This document shows positions 30,653 through 43,355 of a DNA stretch of 64,000 nt, in pieces; the stretch's first letter is position 1, and every line of letters starts with the position of its first letter. The translations under genes were made by a program, and so were the position numbers. Location: the NCBI GenBank assembly GCA_018907035.1, contig JACCIC010000019.1, forward strand, positions 2,008,001-2,072,000, read 5' to 3'. The notes under the pieces were generated by a model. That model was not told the origin of the DNA. It made no database searches and worked only from the letters and a program-made list of their open reading frames with translations. The stretch is from Sycobia sp. Sy_11 (Eukaryota; Arthropoda; Insecta; Hymenoptera; Epichrysomallidae).

Positions 30653-31040
30653 GAAGATCCTAGCAGGGTTTCTCGGATCAGATTGAGTCGGCGGCGAATG
30701 AAGAAGGCATACAACCCGAGGCGGGACCTGGAGATCGAGAATTTTGTGTCAGCGCTCCCATCACCCCTGAGGTCACCGACACCACCAGGTCCACCTTTCA
30801 CTCCTCGAGGACGGGAAGATCAAGTTCCTGTCCGGTAAGGGTCGTTACATCGAAGCCGGAGTCCAGCAGAAGCACCTGGACATCTTATTCTATCATATAA
30901 ACACAAAACTCCCCGTAGAAATCGTCTGGAGGTATCGCAATATCATATTTGACCGACTGTACAGAAAACTTCAATATTTTCCCGTAGAAGTCATATGTAA
31001 GATGCACATATATAATATAACTATATTTCGTATATTTACG
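30653..31040 (+). other. open, coherent reading frame of unknown origin
   Basis: Plus-strand translation gives an uninterrupted-looking passage that includes a basic SRRRMKKAYNPRRDLEIENF (about 30690), a proline-rich part and then LPVEIVWRYRN and YFPVEVICKMHIYN (about 30910-31015). The repeated PVE-I/V motif hints at real protein sequence. It seems to be the 3' part of the GC-rich retroelement. I do not recognise a family. Confidence 0.3.
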
Positions 31041-31213
31041 TATGTTAAGTAAAATATCGTAAATATTTAGTTAGTGATGCCAACTGAAATTAGAGAAAAA
31101 TAATGATTTGAAGATAATATAACCCGTAAAAAAACATAATTTGTTTTCACAAATTAGTTTAGTATTATTTGGCATATAACTATCTTATAAGAGAGGATGT
31201 ACAGAGAGACATG

Positions 31214-31216
<3 letters not shown>

Positions 31217-31260
<44 letters not shown>

Positions 31261-31277
31261 AGAGAGGGAGAGAGAGA
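31217..31277. repeat. (GA)n microsatellite
   Basis: GA repeats, slightly interrupted near 31257 and 31267. Confidence 0.93.
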
Positions 31278-31616
31278 TTTTCCCATATAAGCAAAATAAA
31301 ATATACAAAATTTGGTCAAGGTGTGGGTACTATCATATTACCTTGAAGAACAAGAAAGGATAATACCGACTATAATTACACCTCCTTATTCTTTAGGATA
31401 CTAATCTCAAAGTTGGATATGACTACTCAAAGAAACTAGCTTGATATTTTGATATTCGATATAATTCAAGACGCCGCATACTGGCCACTGATGAATCTGA
31501 TTGCTAAGACCGTTAACTGAGCACATGCACGACGCTACTTTACTACGCGCACGACATGTGGAGTCGACGCCGAATTCGGTTTATTACTCCCACCAACGTA
31601 TAACACGTCGCTTATA

Positions 31617-32890
31617 TTAGGAGTGTGAATAAGTCTTTCCCGTTTTTTGTAAGAGATGGCGCCACCAATACTGTGCGAGTATTCAATGGTTAACATATGT
31701 CATAATCAAACTTATTCATATGTCACCATTCTACTAACCATTAGTTAAAATTTTTTCCATAGTAAATTTTTGATTCGTGGGGAAAATTCGAAATTTAGCC
31801 GAGTCGACGTCATTTTGCGGGATGTTCCACTTTATTGGTTCAATTTGAAGAATCTCTTGTGCCGAGCGCATCGATGCTTCAGAGACTTATGGAGAAGGTT
31901 GTGTCATGATTCCAAGTTTCGCGGATGGTTTCGACTCTTCAAAAGCGGTGATTCGACGTGGAATAAAAGGAGCGTTCGGTCGCCGCAAATCTTTGAAGAC
32001 GAGAATGGGCGACTTTTGCTTGATGAAGATTCTTGTCAACGCCAGAAGAAATGCTGAAGCATTGGGGTTGTGACCAACAAAACCATTTCCACCAAGCGTG
32101 TTGAAAGCCATGGGAATGAGCCAAAGCAAGAAATTGGGTGCCGTACGAACTAAGCGGAGATACGTCGACGGCGTTGATTCACTTGCGACAGCTGCTTCAG
32201 CGACTAAAGAAAGGGTTTTCTGCAATCGTAATCGTGACTGGCGATTAAAGTGGATACGTTACGATAATCCGAAGCGAGAAAATCATGTGACTACCCGGCA
32301 TGCATCATCATCGACAGCCAAGCCAAATATTCATGCGCTAAAGCTCATGCTCTGTTATATTGTGGTACCAGCTAAGTGTGGTTTACGATGAGCTTCTGAC
32401 CGAATGAAGGATCACAGGCGAGATCTATCGACGACAATTGACTGCGTTTGAGCCTCGCACTGCGAGAAAAACGGCCACACTACTTCGACAGGCCACGACA
32501 AAGTTATTTGCAACATGACAATGCTCGCCCACATGTTGCAACCGCCGGTGAAAACATACTTAGAAACGCTCAAATGGAAGTCCTACCCCACACCGCCGTA
32601 TAGTCCAGACGTTGCTTCCGTCTGATTTACCATCTCTTCAGATCCGCTGCCGCATGGCCTGGCTGACCAGCACTTCCATTCCTACGAGGAAGCCAAAAAA
32701 TGGGTGGATGACTGGATAGAGGCCAAACCGGTCGAATTTTTTCGCAACGGGATTCGTATGTTGCCAGAAAGATGGGAAAAAGTTGTAGCTAGCGATGGCC
32801 AATACTTTCAATAATTCATTTGTAACCATTTTTTCACAATAAAGGCTCAAAATTTGAAAAAAAACGGGAAAGACTTATTCACATACCTGA
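31617..32890 (+). mobile_element. decayed full-length mariner with both ends
   Basis: The left end starts TTAGGAGTGTGAATAAGTCT and the right end, read inward, starts TCAGGTATGTGAATAAGTCT. The element is flanked by TA at 31615-31616 and 32891-32892. The transposase region (about 31788-32813) resembles the intact copy at 62524-63809 but has lost its start ATG. It has several frameshifts and deletions: readable pieces include SSTAKPNIHALKLMLC, HASSSTAKP and FFRNGIRMLPERWEK in different frames. It is 1274 bp against 1286 bp for the intact copy. Same family, older insertion, not autonomous. Confidence 0.9.
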
Positions 32891-33566
32891 TAATATATGC
32901 ACTCATAATTAATTGATGAAAGTAAAATGATTTTGAATAAAAAACATAATCAATATTTTTTTCAATAAAAAAAAAGTCTGTATACTTTCGATAATCATGC
33001 AGAATATATATTTCAAATTTCTTTCGCTTTGTCTTTATAAAGTATGATCTGATGATTTGATATGATATGATATGATGTTATGTGATATCAAAGTATACTT
33101 TATAAATAAACATTATAAGTTTATTGTCGAGTTACCGGTTGTATGTTAATTATTTGATTGTAAATCTAAAAAATTATTAAATATGACGAATTCAATTAAT
33201 TTAGAATATGCATTATTATTAATTACTTTAGAATTATATAATAATTATATAAAAATTATGCGCTCATATTTTATAAGCGACGTCTTATAATTTGCTCTGG
33301 GTAATCATCGGAGTTCGACGTCGAATCCGCCTATCCTGCTCACTTCGCAGTGAGTAGGTGGAGACCTGAACTGTATCGAATATCAATTCAAAGTCATCAG
33401 CTTACACTCTTCATAAGACGCCAGCTCATTCAAATGGTCACATATAAGTTTGTAATTCTAAAGTTGTGATTATAGTTGGTATTAACATTTTTGTTCTTCG
33501 GGTTAATCTGATATTTACAAAACCTTGGACATATTTTGAATATTTTATTTTTTCTTTAGTAGGACA

Positions 33567-33569
<3 letters not shown>

Positions 33570-33614
<45 letters not shown>
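33570..33614. repeat. (CT)n microsatellite
   Basis: A pure CT run of about 44 bases. Confidence 0.95.
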
Positions 33615-33616
<2 letters not shown>

Positions 33617-34660
33617 TGCTTTGTCTCTCTTATTCTACTCCATTCAAGGTGGTTATATATACCATACTTATACTAATTTATAATGCAAATTGAGTTTTTG
33701 TTTGTTTACGTTTAAAAAATATACCGAGGCGATTCTTGTAATATTTGAAATATTATCAGTCGATCCATGCTCAAATACAAATACGCTAAAATATCGATTA
33801 AGCATCATACAATTAACACCATGCAATAATTTAAGCAATAGTTAAAATCTTTGTATAAAAATGTAAAAATACATTTGTCTGAATTCCTTTTGTATATTTA
33901 TTTATTATTACATTTTTTCGTTTGTATATTATATATTTTATGTAATATCAATAATTTATAAGTAACGATGTTCTTATATTTAAATTATATAAATGCATAT
34001 AGATATTATGTAATTTCAAGTGTATTAATTTATTAAATAAATATTTCATAATATGAAATATTTTATTTCAATTGAATGTTTTGAATTGAAAAAAAGTAAA
34101 TGTAACCTAGAAATATAACACATAATAAACAATATTTGTCAGAATTAAATCACAGCATATGCACGCGTGTTGTTCGTGGCTATGAAATGTTATCACATCA
34201 ACCTGAACAACATATACGTTCAGATTAAGTACACGGTTCACTAACGTCATGCGTGCTGTTAATTTGGTGCTAATCTTGAGTGGTGCTGCGATCTGAACTG
34301 GGGCTGATAACGGCGGTCACATGCGAAGTATCGAGCGAAGCTACCACTGTTATCTCCTGAGGTTCTCCACTTATATCATCAGGGTTCTTTTACTATATAT
34401 ATATAGTATAATCATTCATTGATCTTTCCAACGGTAGTCACTTGGAGAATATTTTAAAATCCTACTATGCCGACTGCGGTTTGAGTATCGGTGTTGATAA
34501 TGTGTCGCCGCACTGGACTACATATACTATATGATATCGTTGATTTTATGAAGCCGATTGCTGCAGTAGTTACAGCGTTTATAACGGTAGTACATAAATA
34601 TATTCGCACGCTCGCAAACAAAATAATATTACAACTAAATAATATTAAATAATAATATTC

Positions 34661-34662
<2 letters not shown>

Positions 34663-34712
<50 letters not shown>

Positions 34713-34735
34713 ATATATATACATACATATATAAT
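34663..34735. repeat. (TA)n-(TG)n-(TA)n compound microsatellite
   Basis: TA repeats, a short GTGTGTGTGTGTG insert, then TA repeats again. Confidence 0.92.
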
Positions 34736-34873
34736 ATTCATTATTAATTCGTCAGGGTAATAATCAATAATGAATGGTCGTTTTCCTTGTCGATTTCATC
34801 ATTTCCACCAAATCATCGATGTCGACCAAACTAAATAAAATCAAACCATAATTATGAATAATTTTATATCTAC

Positions 34874-35504
34874 CAGGTGTCTTAGAATTAATTAGACAGA
34901 TTACCATATTTATAAGCTAGCATTGATTGTTTTTTTTTCAATAGCGAGAAAACTGATCATGGTGAAAAAGTGAGAGAGGAATCTGATTTCGGTGAGAAAT
35001 TGAGGTCCGGTCCGTCCAACAATAATAAAACTGTGCAGAGGCCTTCGCGCTCGGGCACTCACTCACATGGAGTTTTTATACATACTCTATGGCGAGCATG
35101 GAAAGAATGGGTCAAGAAAAGATATTTTATATTTCTCTCTCTCTCTCTCTCTCTTTCTCACACTCACACCACACACACACTACAATAATATATCCGCAGT
35201 TTTAAATATACGAAAGGGTGAACCGATGACTGCGCACCATTATAAGCTTTCTCGCTATTGAAAAAAATACAATCGATGCCGTTTCCTGTCATTTATTTCA
35301 AAGTCGGCGAGAGTTTCCGCCTGCATTTTCGTGTTCCAACCTTTCAAGTGAAAATCCAAATTCTGCGTTCTTGATTGGCTGTTGAACATTGGTTAATAAC
35401 TCAAAAACTAATAACAAGTTAATTTAAGTTAATTTTTTATTGTATTTAGATTTCTAGAATCTATACAGCTATGGTAATCTGTTTAATTAATTCTAGAACA
35501 CCCG
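34874..35504. mobile_element. 631-bp non-autonomous element with nested inverted repeats
   Basis: Outer inverted repeats of about 34 bp pair 34874-34907 (starting CAGGTGTCTTAGAATTAATT) with 35471-35504. Inner inverted repeats pair about 34920-34952 with about 35247-35279 (core TTTTTTTCAATAGCGAGAAA). Between the inner arms lies about 300 bp, including a CT run at 35133-35158. No transposase is encoded. A clear target-site duplication was not found, so the outer boundary may be slightly off. The superfamily is not identified. Confidence 0.65.
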
Positions 35505-36494
35505 AAATATATATAGTGTAACTGGCGACAAAAAATATTTATGAAATATCAGATTATTTATTATTTAAATATAGCTTAAACCACATAGATAATGGTAAAT
35601 TCAGATTTATCTAATTTTTTTCTCAAAATGTTATAAAACTATGTATTGGCGCTTGTGAAGCGTGAAATCTTATGGTCCCATAATTGGTAAAATCGTTAAT
35701 TGAAGAAATTACAGTAAAATATCAAGCCTAATAATTGATATGTGGCTCAAAAATTAACTAGAAGGATTTTTAGTCGATTCACTTTATATTTCAGAAATAA
35801 GAATTCATATTATTAACTAGTATGTTTCCTACTCAAGTATACTTTTGATAATTTAAAATTAACTATCTTTCAACCTAATCTGAATTCATTTTCATGAGTT
35901 ATTTTAATGATCAAAATAGGCATAAAAAACAAGCTTCTTATAAAGAAGTTGCATTAAATTAAGAAAAATTAGAATACATAATTAAGTAAAAAATTCTTAA
36001 AGGAACTTATGGGAATTAAGAAGAATATTGTTAAAGTACAAATTGAAAAAGGCTGATAAAAAATCACTTAAATTAAATATTATTAGATTTTGGTGCGTGT
36101 AAGTATAATGATAAACAATATTTTAATAACTAATGCACAATAAATAAATACTATATTCTATAATTAATGACAATTATGTTACTATAATTACATAAGTATA
36201 AGTAAAATATTACTTTACTTTAGTTATAAGTAAAAATATTACAATAAAACAATAGCTAATTATACCAAGTCGAATAATATCGATACTCGAATAATATAGA
36301 TTGCATGAAATGATTTGCATTTCTTATCAACTATACTTATATTAAAAATAAGATATATTAGTAATAAGTCTATAGAGTTGAATTATTATTAGTTATATCA
36401 CTTTTCAAAAACATTTGAACTCTTAAGCGTTCAAATTAAAATTATTGATATCCTTGTTTTGCAAATATATAATTTTTGAGAGATTAAGAAGAAA
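35505..36494. other. AT-rich stretch upstream of the cysteine-rich gene
   Basis: No coding signal or transposon is recognised. The last few hundred bases should contain the promoter of the gene starting at 36495. Short A/T-only TATA-like strings are too common here to call. Confidence 0.4.
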
Positions 36495-39400
36495 ATGAAA
36501 GCTATAATTCTAATTTGTTCAATTGTGGTAATAATACCTATATCGATAGATGCTACATACGATGAAACAATATTTACAAGTCAAACGGTAATTATTCTCT
36601 AAAATTTTACTTTATCCGAACAGTATTAATTGATTATTCTTAACGATAACATCAATATTAATTGGACTATTTCTTTTGCTAGTCGCAAAAGTTTTGGTCG
36701 TCTCTTTCAATTTGTCAGTTAGTTCCTCTTCAATATTCAATCACACATGATAAAGGATAATAGTACTCTTGTATAGACTATATCCATGCAATTAATATGA
36801 ACAGAGTGAGATATTTTTGTCAAAAGCTGTCTAAGCATATTGGTAAATTCAAGTTTAACGTAACATTCATATCACCTTTCGATCGTTTTCTGGCTCTTAC
36901 CTTTAATTGCGATGAATTTTTATGTATATTATTTTACTATCTACTTTATGAGTTTATTTAACTACCTTGCACATTATCCTACTTTTACACTTAGAAAAAA
37001 ATTTGCTCCAGGACTTGTAGAAACATCTGTTGCTTTTTCAAAGCAGGAAATAGAGTCAGTAGAAGGTGTCGTGGTTTCAAAAGAGTTTTCGATCATATTA
37101 TAAACTTTAAAAATCTTCAAATTAAGGTGAAAATTTATGTTCGAAACAGCATTAATAATTATTATAGGAATAAAGTTAGGCACTGCAAAACTGCTTCTCA
37201 GCTTTTGAAGTACGTTCATAGCATAGGTATTGCCAGGAATAATCAATGATTTTTTGGTTGATCGCTCAATCAATATTCAACTTCTAAATATTTGTCCCAT
37301 GAACTCGCTTTAGCAAATCGACTGCGACAAGCAATTTTACTTTATCCACGTTACTGTACAGGATATTTATGTTGCCATATATTCGCCAAAATTGAATGTT
37401 TTCGTGCTGATGGAATATCTTTACAGATGATAAAATATTATGTTTTTTAAAATTCTTGGGAACATTTATAATTACTCCTTAAAATCCAAACTCTTCCCGG
37501 AAATATCGAAACGCGCTAGTATATCGTCCATCCTGAAATATATATATAACCTTATATTGTCTGTTTTCTCTTAAGCTTAGCGCTTGGTGCATATTGGAAA
37601 GTCAAAACGTTGTCATGACCTTTCGTGACAAAATTCGAAATTCAAGTTTTCCAAAGCATGGCCTGGAAAAGTATATCAGTCATGTCGTATTTTCATATTT
37701 TTAATTATAAAATAATTTCCATCAAAATCGCAGAAGTCGTAATTCATTGTAAGAATTTTTTAGAAAAAATATTTTTCCATTAGTGATTATAATAGTCAAG
37801 CCAGTTAGTTCATAGCCATTAGTTCATAGCCACGCTTCCATTTGAAATCACAATCGTCAGGTATATGCACGCAAGTGTGCATGCACTTGCTGACTTGCCG
37901 TGAATTAAATTTGGACTGTAAGTCGGAGTCACTGATCGACTATTTTTATTATTGGGTTAGACATGCTATACTATAATATTACATACTCGGCTATGAAATT
38001 TTATTTTATTTTAGTGTGACTAAGCTGTATTGTCGTATATTCGATAGGACTAGATCGTCGCAATAATACGATATTATATCATTCAGAGTAACTTAGAATG
38101 ATAGTGTAAACACAACGCCACGTCAGTCTTCACCACAAAAAGTACTGACTATTATTTTGGGTCGTTTTAAACTTTTCCCATTGTTAATGTTTACTAACTT
38201 TACTTATCAAAAAAAGAGAAAATACTTCTATTTGTTTAGCAATCATTAAGCATGCAAAGATGTACGATGCTCAATTCGTTCCCTTGTCCTACCTATGTTA
38301 ACATTCACATCCTAAAAATTGATTACAGTCTGTAGGAGAAAGATTTGTACTTTTGAAAAAGCTGTCAAAATACTTATTTTTGAACTTTGTCTGGCTTGCT
38401 ATCTTTGAATTTGACCATCTTTAAAGGTTGATTCAATCACATTTGCTAAGTGAGTAGAACTTATTTCCAATTTTGTTCCTAATAAGCATTGTCAAAAATA
38501 TAGTCATTTACAAGATATCTTATTATAGTGCAAGTAGGAATAAGAGAGTACTTTAAGAATGGCCATCTATATTAATGGCTTCAATATTAAAATCTGAAAC
38601 TGTCAGCTTGATGTCTGGAAAAGTAAGATATCTAAATTGTAATCCTACATAGTAATTACTAACGTAGGAGGAAAAAACTTAATGAAAATAGTGATTGTGG
38701 GGCTGGAATACTTTCACAAACTGGATATCCAACTCATGAAACATGTTATGTTTATGTTAGCCTGTTTAGTCTAGTATCAAACTTCCTTAGCTGAACGAAT
38801 TTCTTTCGCAAATATTTAATCCTCATTCATCTGTACTGATTAAATGTAATATTGTGTTGCTTATATAGACACTTTAAATCAGCATCAATTGAAGAACAAT
38901 GTTCTCTGCATCGATGTAAATGTTCAGAGTCGTTATATAAAAATAGATCTAAAACATAATTGCCAAATATATTTTTATATTCTCTATAATAAAAATTTAT
39001 AAAATTCTATTGAAGTAACTTAATGCTAATATTAAATCTTAATATTCTGAATATTATGAAATAGTGAAGGACCGTTCCCTGAATTGTTCATAATTTCATT
39101 ATTATTAACAAAAATAATATAAGTAGGTAGGCTATAGGCATACTGGCACATAGGCATTCTGGCACAGGCAAAACTGTGCCAGAACGTATACATTCATTCT
39201 GGCACACTCCCACTCCTCAAAATTGTGCCAGTATCCCGTCCGACGTCACACCCACGAATTACTCAAGGTGCCTTTCGAATCGAGAAGTGCCTGGAGGAGC
39301 GGGCAGTGCGCCTTGAAATGTGCCAGTATGCCTATAGCTATTAATTCTACTTTTTAGTTGTTTTTTTTCTTTTTTTCTGTTGGTTGCTAATGGAGGACTA

Positions 39401-42400
39401 ATAGAATAATTTTAGGAGTTTCGCTTCGTAATATTATCAATTGTCTATTTAAATAATCTTTCTCACATCTCCACTTATTTGATTTCCCGTTCGACGTCAC
39501 ACCGACGAATTGCTCAAGGTGCCTTTCGAATGCCTGGAGGAGCGGGCAGTGCGCCTTGAAATTTGTCATTATGCCTTTAGCTTTTAGTTTTACTGCTTTA
39601 TTTGTTTTCTTCTACTTTCTTATATGTGGTATACCAATAACAAAATTATGACCATGCCATTGGCATTGAGTTTGTTTTCGTGATGAGAACATAAGTTGTA
39701 AAAACGTTCCACATACGCTTTTAATATGGTGTAAGATTTTATGCATATTGGTGACGCTTACTTTCGGAAAATTTATTTTGTATATTTTCAGTCTACGACT
39801 CTTAGGAAACTTTTATAGCTTTTTTTTTTATTACACTTGAAGTACTGTTTTCGGCTATTTAAATATGATTTCCGTGATGTCTACGAATGCATCTCTAATG
39901 AACGATATGCGGTCAATCAATAAAGAAATTATAGCCTTGCCATTGAAATTGAGGTTATTTTCGAGCTGAGAACATAAGATGTGAAAACGTTCCACATACG
40001 CTTTTCATATGGTGTAAGATTCTATGCATATTCGTGACGCTTGTGTTCGAAAAATTTTATTTTGTATATTTTCAGTCTACGAGACTCTTAGGAAACTTTT
40101 ATAGTTTTTTATTACACTTAAATTACTGCTTTCGACTATTTAAATATGATTTCCGTGAACTCCACGAATGCTACTCTAATGAACGATGTGCGGCCAAATC
40201 AATAACAAAATTATTATCAATTACCATGCAATTAACGTGTAGGTTTTTTCTTGATGAGAACGTTCCGCATACTCTCCTAATATCATGTAAGATTCTATAC
40301 ATATTGGTTACGTATGATTCCGACAAGTTTATTTTGTATATTTTCACTCGACGAGGCTTTTAGACAACGACCTTTTCTTGTAGCTATATAGCATTGGAAA
40401 ACTCATCGTTCCCAGACCCATTTCCACTCGAAAGAAAAGTGAAAGGGACCCCCCCCCCTCTAGGGATACAAGACCGCACGCGTGCGCAAGGGGGAAGGCG
40501 GGGGGGGGGGCAGTGAGCGTGCCCGCTACACAGGTATACGGATTTATGACTTTGATAATCAGTTTACTGCTAGCGGTTATAGGTGTTTAGATTTATTATT
40601 ATAGAGAGGAAGAGGTTTATGAGGAAACCGAAAGTGAGAAATCCTTTTCCACATCTCTCATTTGCTTTTGTAGCGTCTCCGAAATGACCTTATTTTTGAC
40701 CATGATTTTTTTATAGTGTGGAGATGAAATAGAGTCTATGTAAATTGAGATAGATGAGTGGGAATGGGAAATGAATTTCTTGCGATGTTAGTTTCGTATT
40801 ATTTGTAATTTTAGGAAGGGATTGGGAAGGGAAAGGCTATGATTGGAAACTTATTCAACCAATGAGAAAACATTTTTTTTTTTTTTGAGCTATGGAAAAT
40901 GAAGAAGGAGATTTTTTTGAACCAATGAGAGAAGACTTTTCCTTTCTCTGATACTTTGAAATTGCTTTAAATACCGCGATGAAAGCTGCTTTTGGTCATC
41001 TTCCTGCAGCTTCTTTCATCATCAAAATGAGAGTAGAAGCAGGAAAAATTGTTGGCAAGACAATTGCTAAACAATCGCCACCAATGTCACAGAAGGTGCC
41101 GCGTAAATCGATGACAAAAATTCATCGTTTATTCGGCTCCACGGAGAAGACGCATCGGCGTGTAAAAAGTTCATTGGAATTATCCCTTGAAAAATTGGAG
41201 GGAATGGTGGCGTGCTTAAAGTACGCCGTGAAGATCGAAAAATCACTGGAGTCATTTAAGTGTAAGTACAATTTTCTTTATTTATTTCATTTATTATTTC
41301 TTTTAATTTATTTTATTTTATTCATTATTTATTTCATTATTATTTATATTTATTATTTAATTCATTTTTTTTTATTATTTATTTTAATTTATTATTATTT
41401 ATTATGATTTATGATTATTTATTTTGTTATTTATTTTGCTATTTATTTTTATTTAATTTCATTCTATATTTCATTTTGTAAATTATTTCAATTTATTTAT
41501 TTTTGATTTTTTTTTTCTATTTATTTGTTGATTTTTATATAGATTTTTTTTATATTGATTTGTTGATTTTTATTTCAATTAATTTCATTATTATTTTAAT
41601 TTATTGATTTTATTCATTATTTATTTAATTTTATATCTTATTTTCAGTTCCAGATGCCACAGAGTTGGCTAAATATTTTCCAACGAAAATTAAGCAGAAG
41701 GTGACAACATCTACATCGCAAAGATGTAGCCGCAGTAGAAGTCGTAGCTGCAGCAGTAGTAGCAGTTGCAGCAGTCGCAGCAGCCGCAGTAATAGTGTGT
41801 CATCAATTCCAGATGAAAAGGAGAAACCAAGAATAATATCCGAGGAAATTATACTCTCATAGAGAGAATAAAAAAAAAAAAAAAAAAAAAAAAAAAATGT
41901 ATGTATAAAAATAATAAATAAAAAATATAAATATTATAATAAATAAAAATAAATATTTTTTTTTTTAATATTCATCCTTATAATCACATACTATTTCTAA
42001 TATAATTATATATATTGAAGAAGTGAAAAATATATTTAGTTTTAAAAGAATGTAATTATCAATATACTTTTATAGTAGTTTTATAATAAATAAATAAAAC
42101 ATTATTTAAAGGAATCTGTTTTTTATCTATCTATCCATACTCTCATATAATATATAATAATGTATAAAATAAATGTATTACTTATAATATTTTAGAAGTT
42201 AAAAAATATATATGTTAATTAATAAACAAATTATAATTAAAATTTGTTTTAGATTATCTGACTTAGAATTTTTTCGTGATTTTCGGACTTAGAATTTTTA
42301 TTTTCGGACTTAGAATTTTTTCGATTTTCATTTTCGGACTTAGAATTTTTTCGTCATCTTCGGACTTAGAATTTTTCCATCTTTTTCGGACTTAGGCTTT

Positions 42401-43313
42401 TTCTGACCTAGATTTTTCTTGCGATTTTTAACCTTTGAAATAGTTCGTATTTTTCAGACTTTGAATTTTTTCGTGTTTCTCGAACTTCATCTTGTACGTG
42501 TTAACTAACTTCGTATACCCGACTTATATCTGATTCCCATAGATAGTTTATTAATATACTTTTACAGTATTATAATAAATAATACCATAATACTACATTA
42601 ATATTTTTTATGTTAATATACAATTTATTATGTAGATAACTTTTTTATGAATATATTGTTGATAATATAAATTTATATTATTGAAAATTAATAAAATTTT
42701 AATCAAATATATTTATTGTCATGAAAGGAAAATTATTTTAAGTCATGATTTTATTTATAAATTCATTTTATTAATATTATTTTTTTATAGTAATATACAT
42801 TTCATTATATTCTTATCCAATTTCGTCTCGCCCATTCTTTTCACTCAAATAATTTTGTAACCATGTGCATATTATCAAGACGTTACGGATTGCACACATT
42901 GGTAAATGTCTCATACACAATTGATGGTTTTCACACAGCACATATGAACCTACACTCTGCATTGATTGTAATGAAGGACAATGCAACTCCTCCACATCCG
43001 ATATAATTCTGGAATTAAAAATTTTTTTTTTTTAGAAAAAATGCGAAAAAGTATTATGAAAGTATGAGAAAAGTATGAGAAAGTATGACAAAAGTATGAG
43101 AAAAGTATAAAAAAGTATAAAAAAGTATGAAAAAGTATGAAAAAGTATAAAAAAGTATCATAAAAGTATGAAAAAGTATGAGATAAGTATGAAAAAAGTA
43201 TAAAAAAGTATCATAAAAGTATGAGAAAGTATGAGAAAAGTATAAAGAAAGTATGATAAAAGTATGATAAAAGTATGAAAAAGTATGAACAAAGATAAAC
43301 AATTATAATAAAC

Positions 43314-43355
<42 letters not shown>

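Larger units (their letters stand above)
32891..34873. other. gene-free stretch
   Basis: Contains the CT and TA/TG microsatellites listed separately and an imperfect GATAT run near 33055-33085. A GC-richer patch at 33295-33380 and another at 34240-34380 carry no recognisable coding or RNA signature. Confidence 0.4.

Noticed and set aside
36974..37273. 99-codon minus-strand frame in the cysteine-rich gene intron
   Set aside because: No start context, domain or splice support; composition gives no clear coding signal.
43038..43301. Regular short repeats that could suggest a CRISPR-like array
   Set aside because: Units are about 10 bp with no unique spacers, and the genome is eukaryotic; it is a minisatellite.
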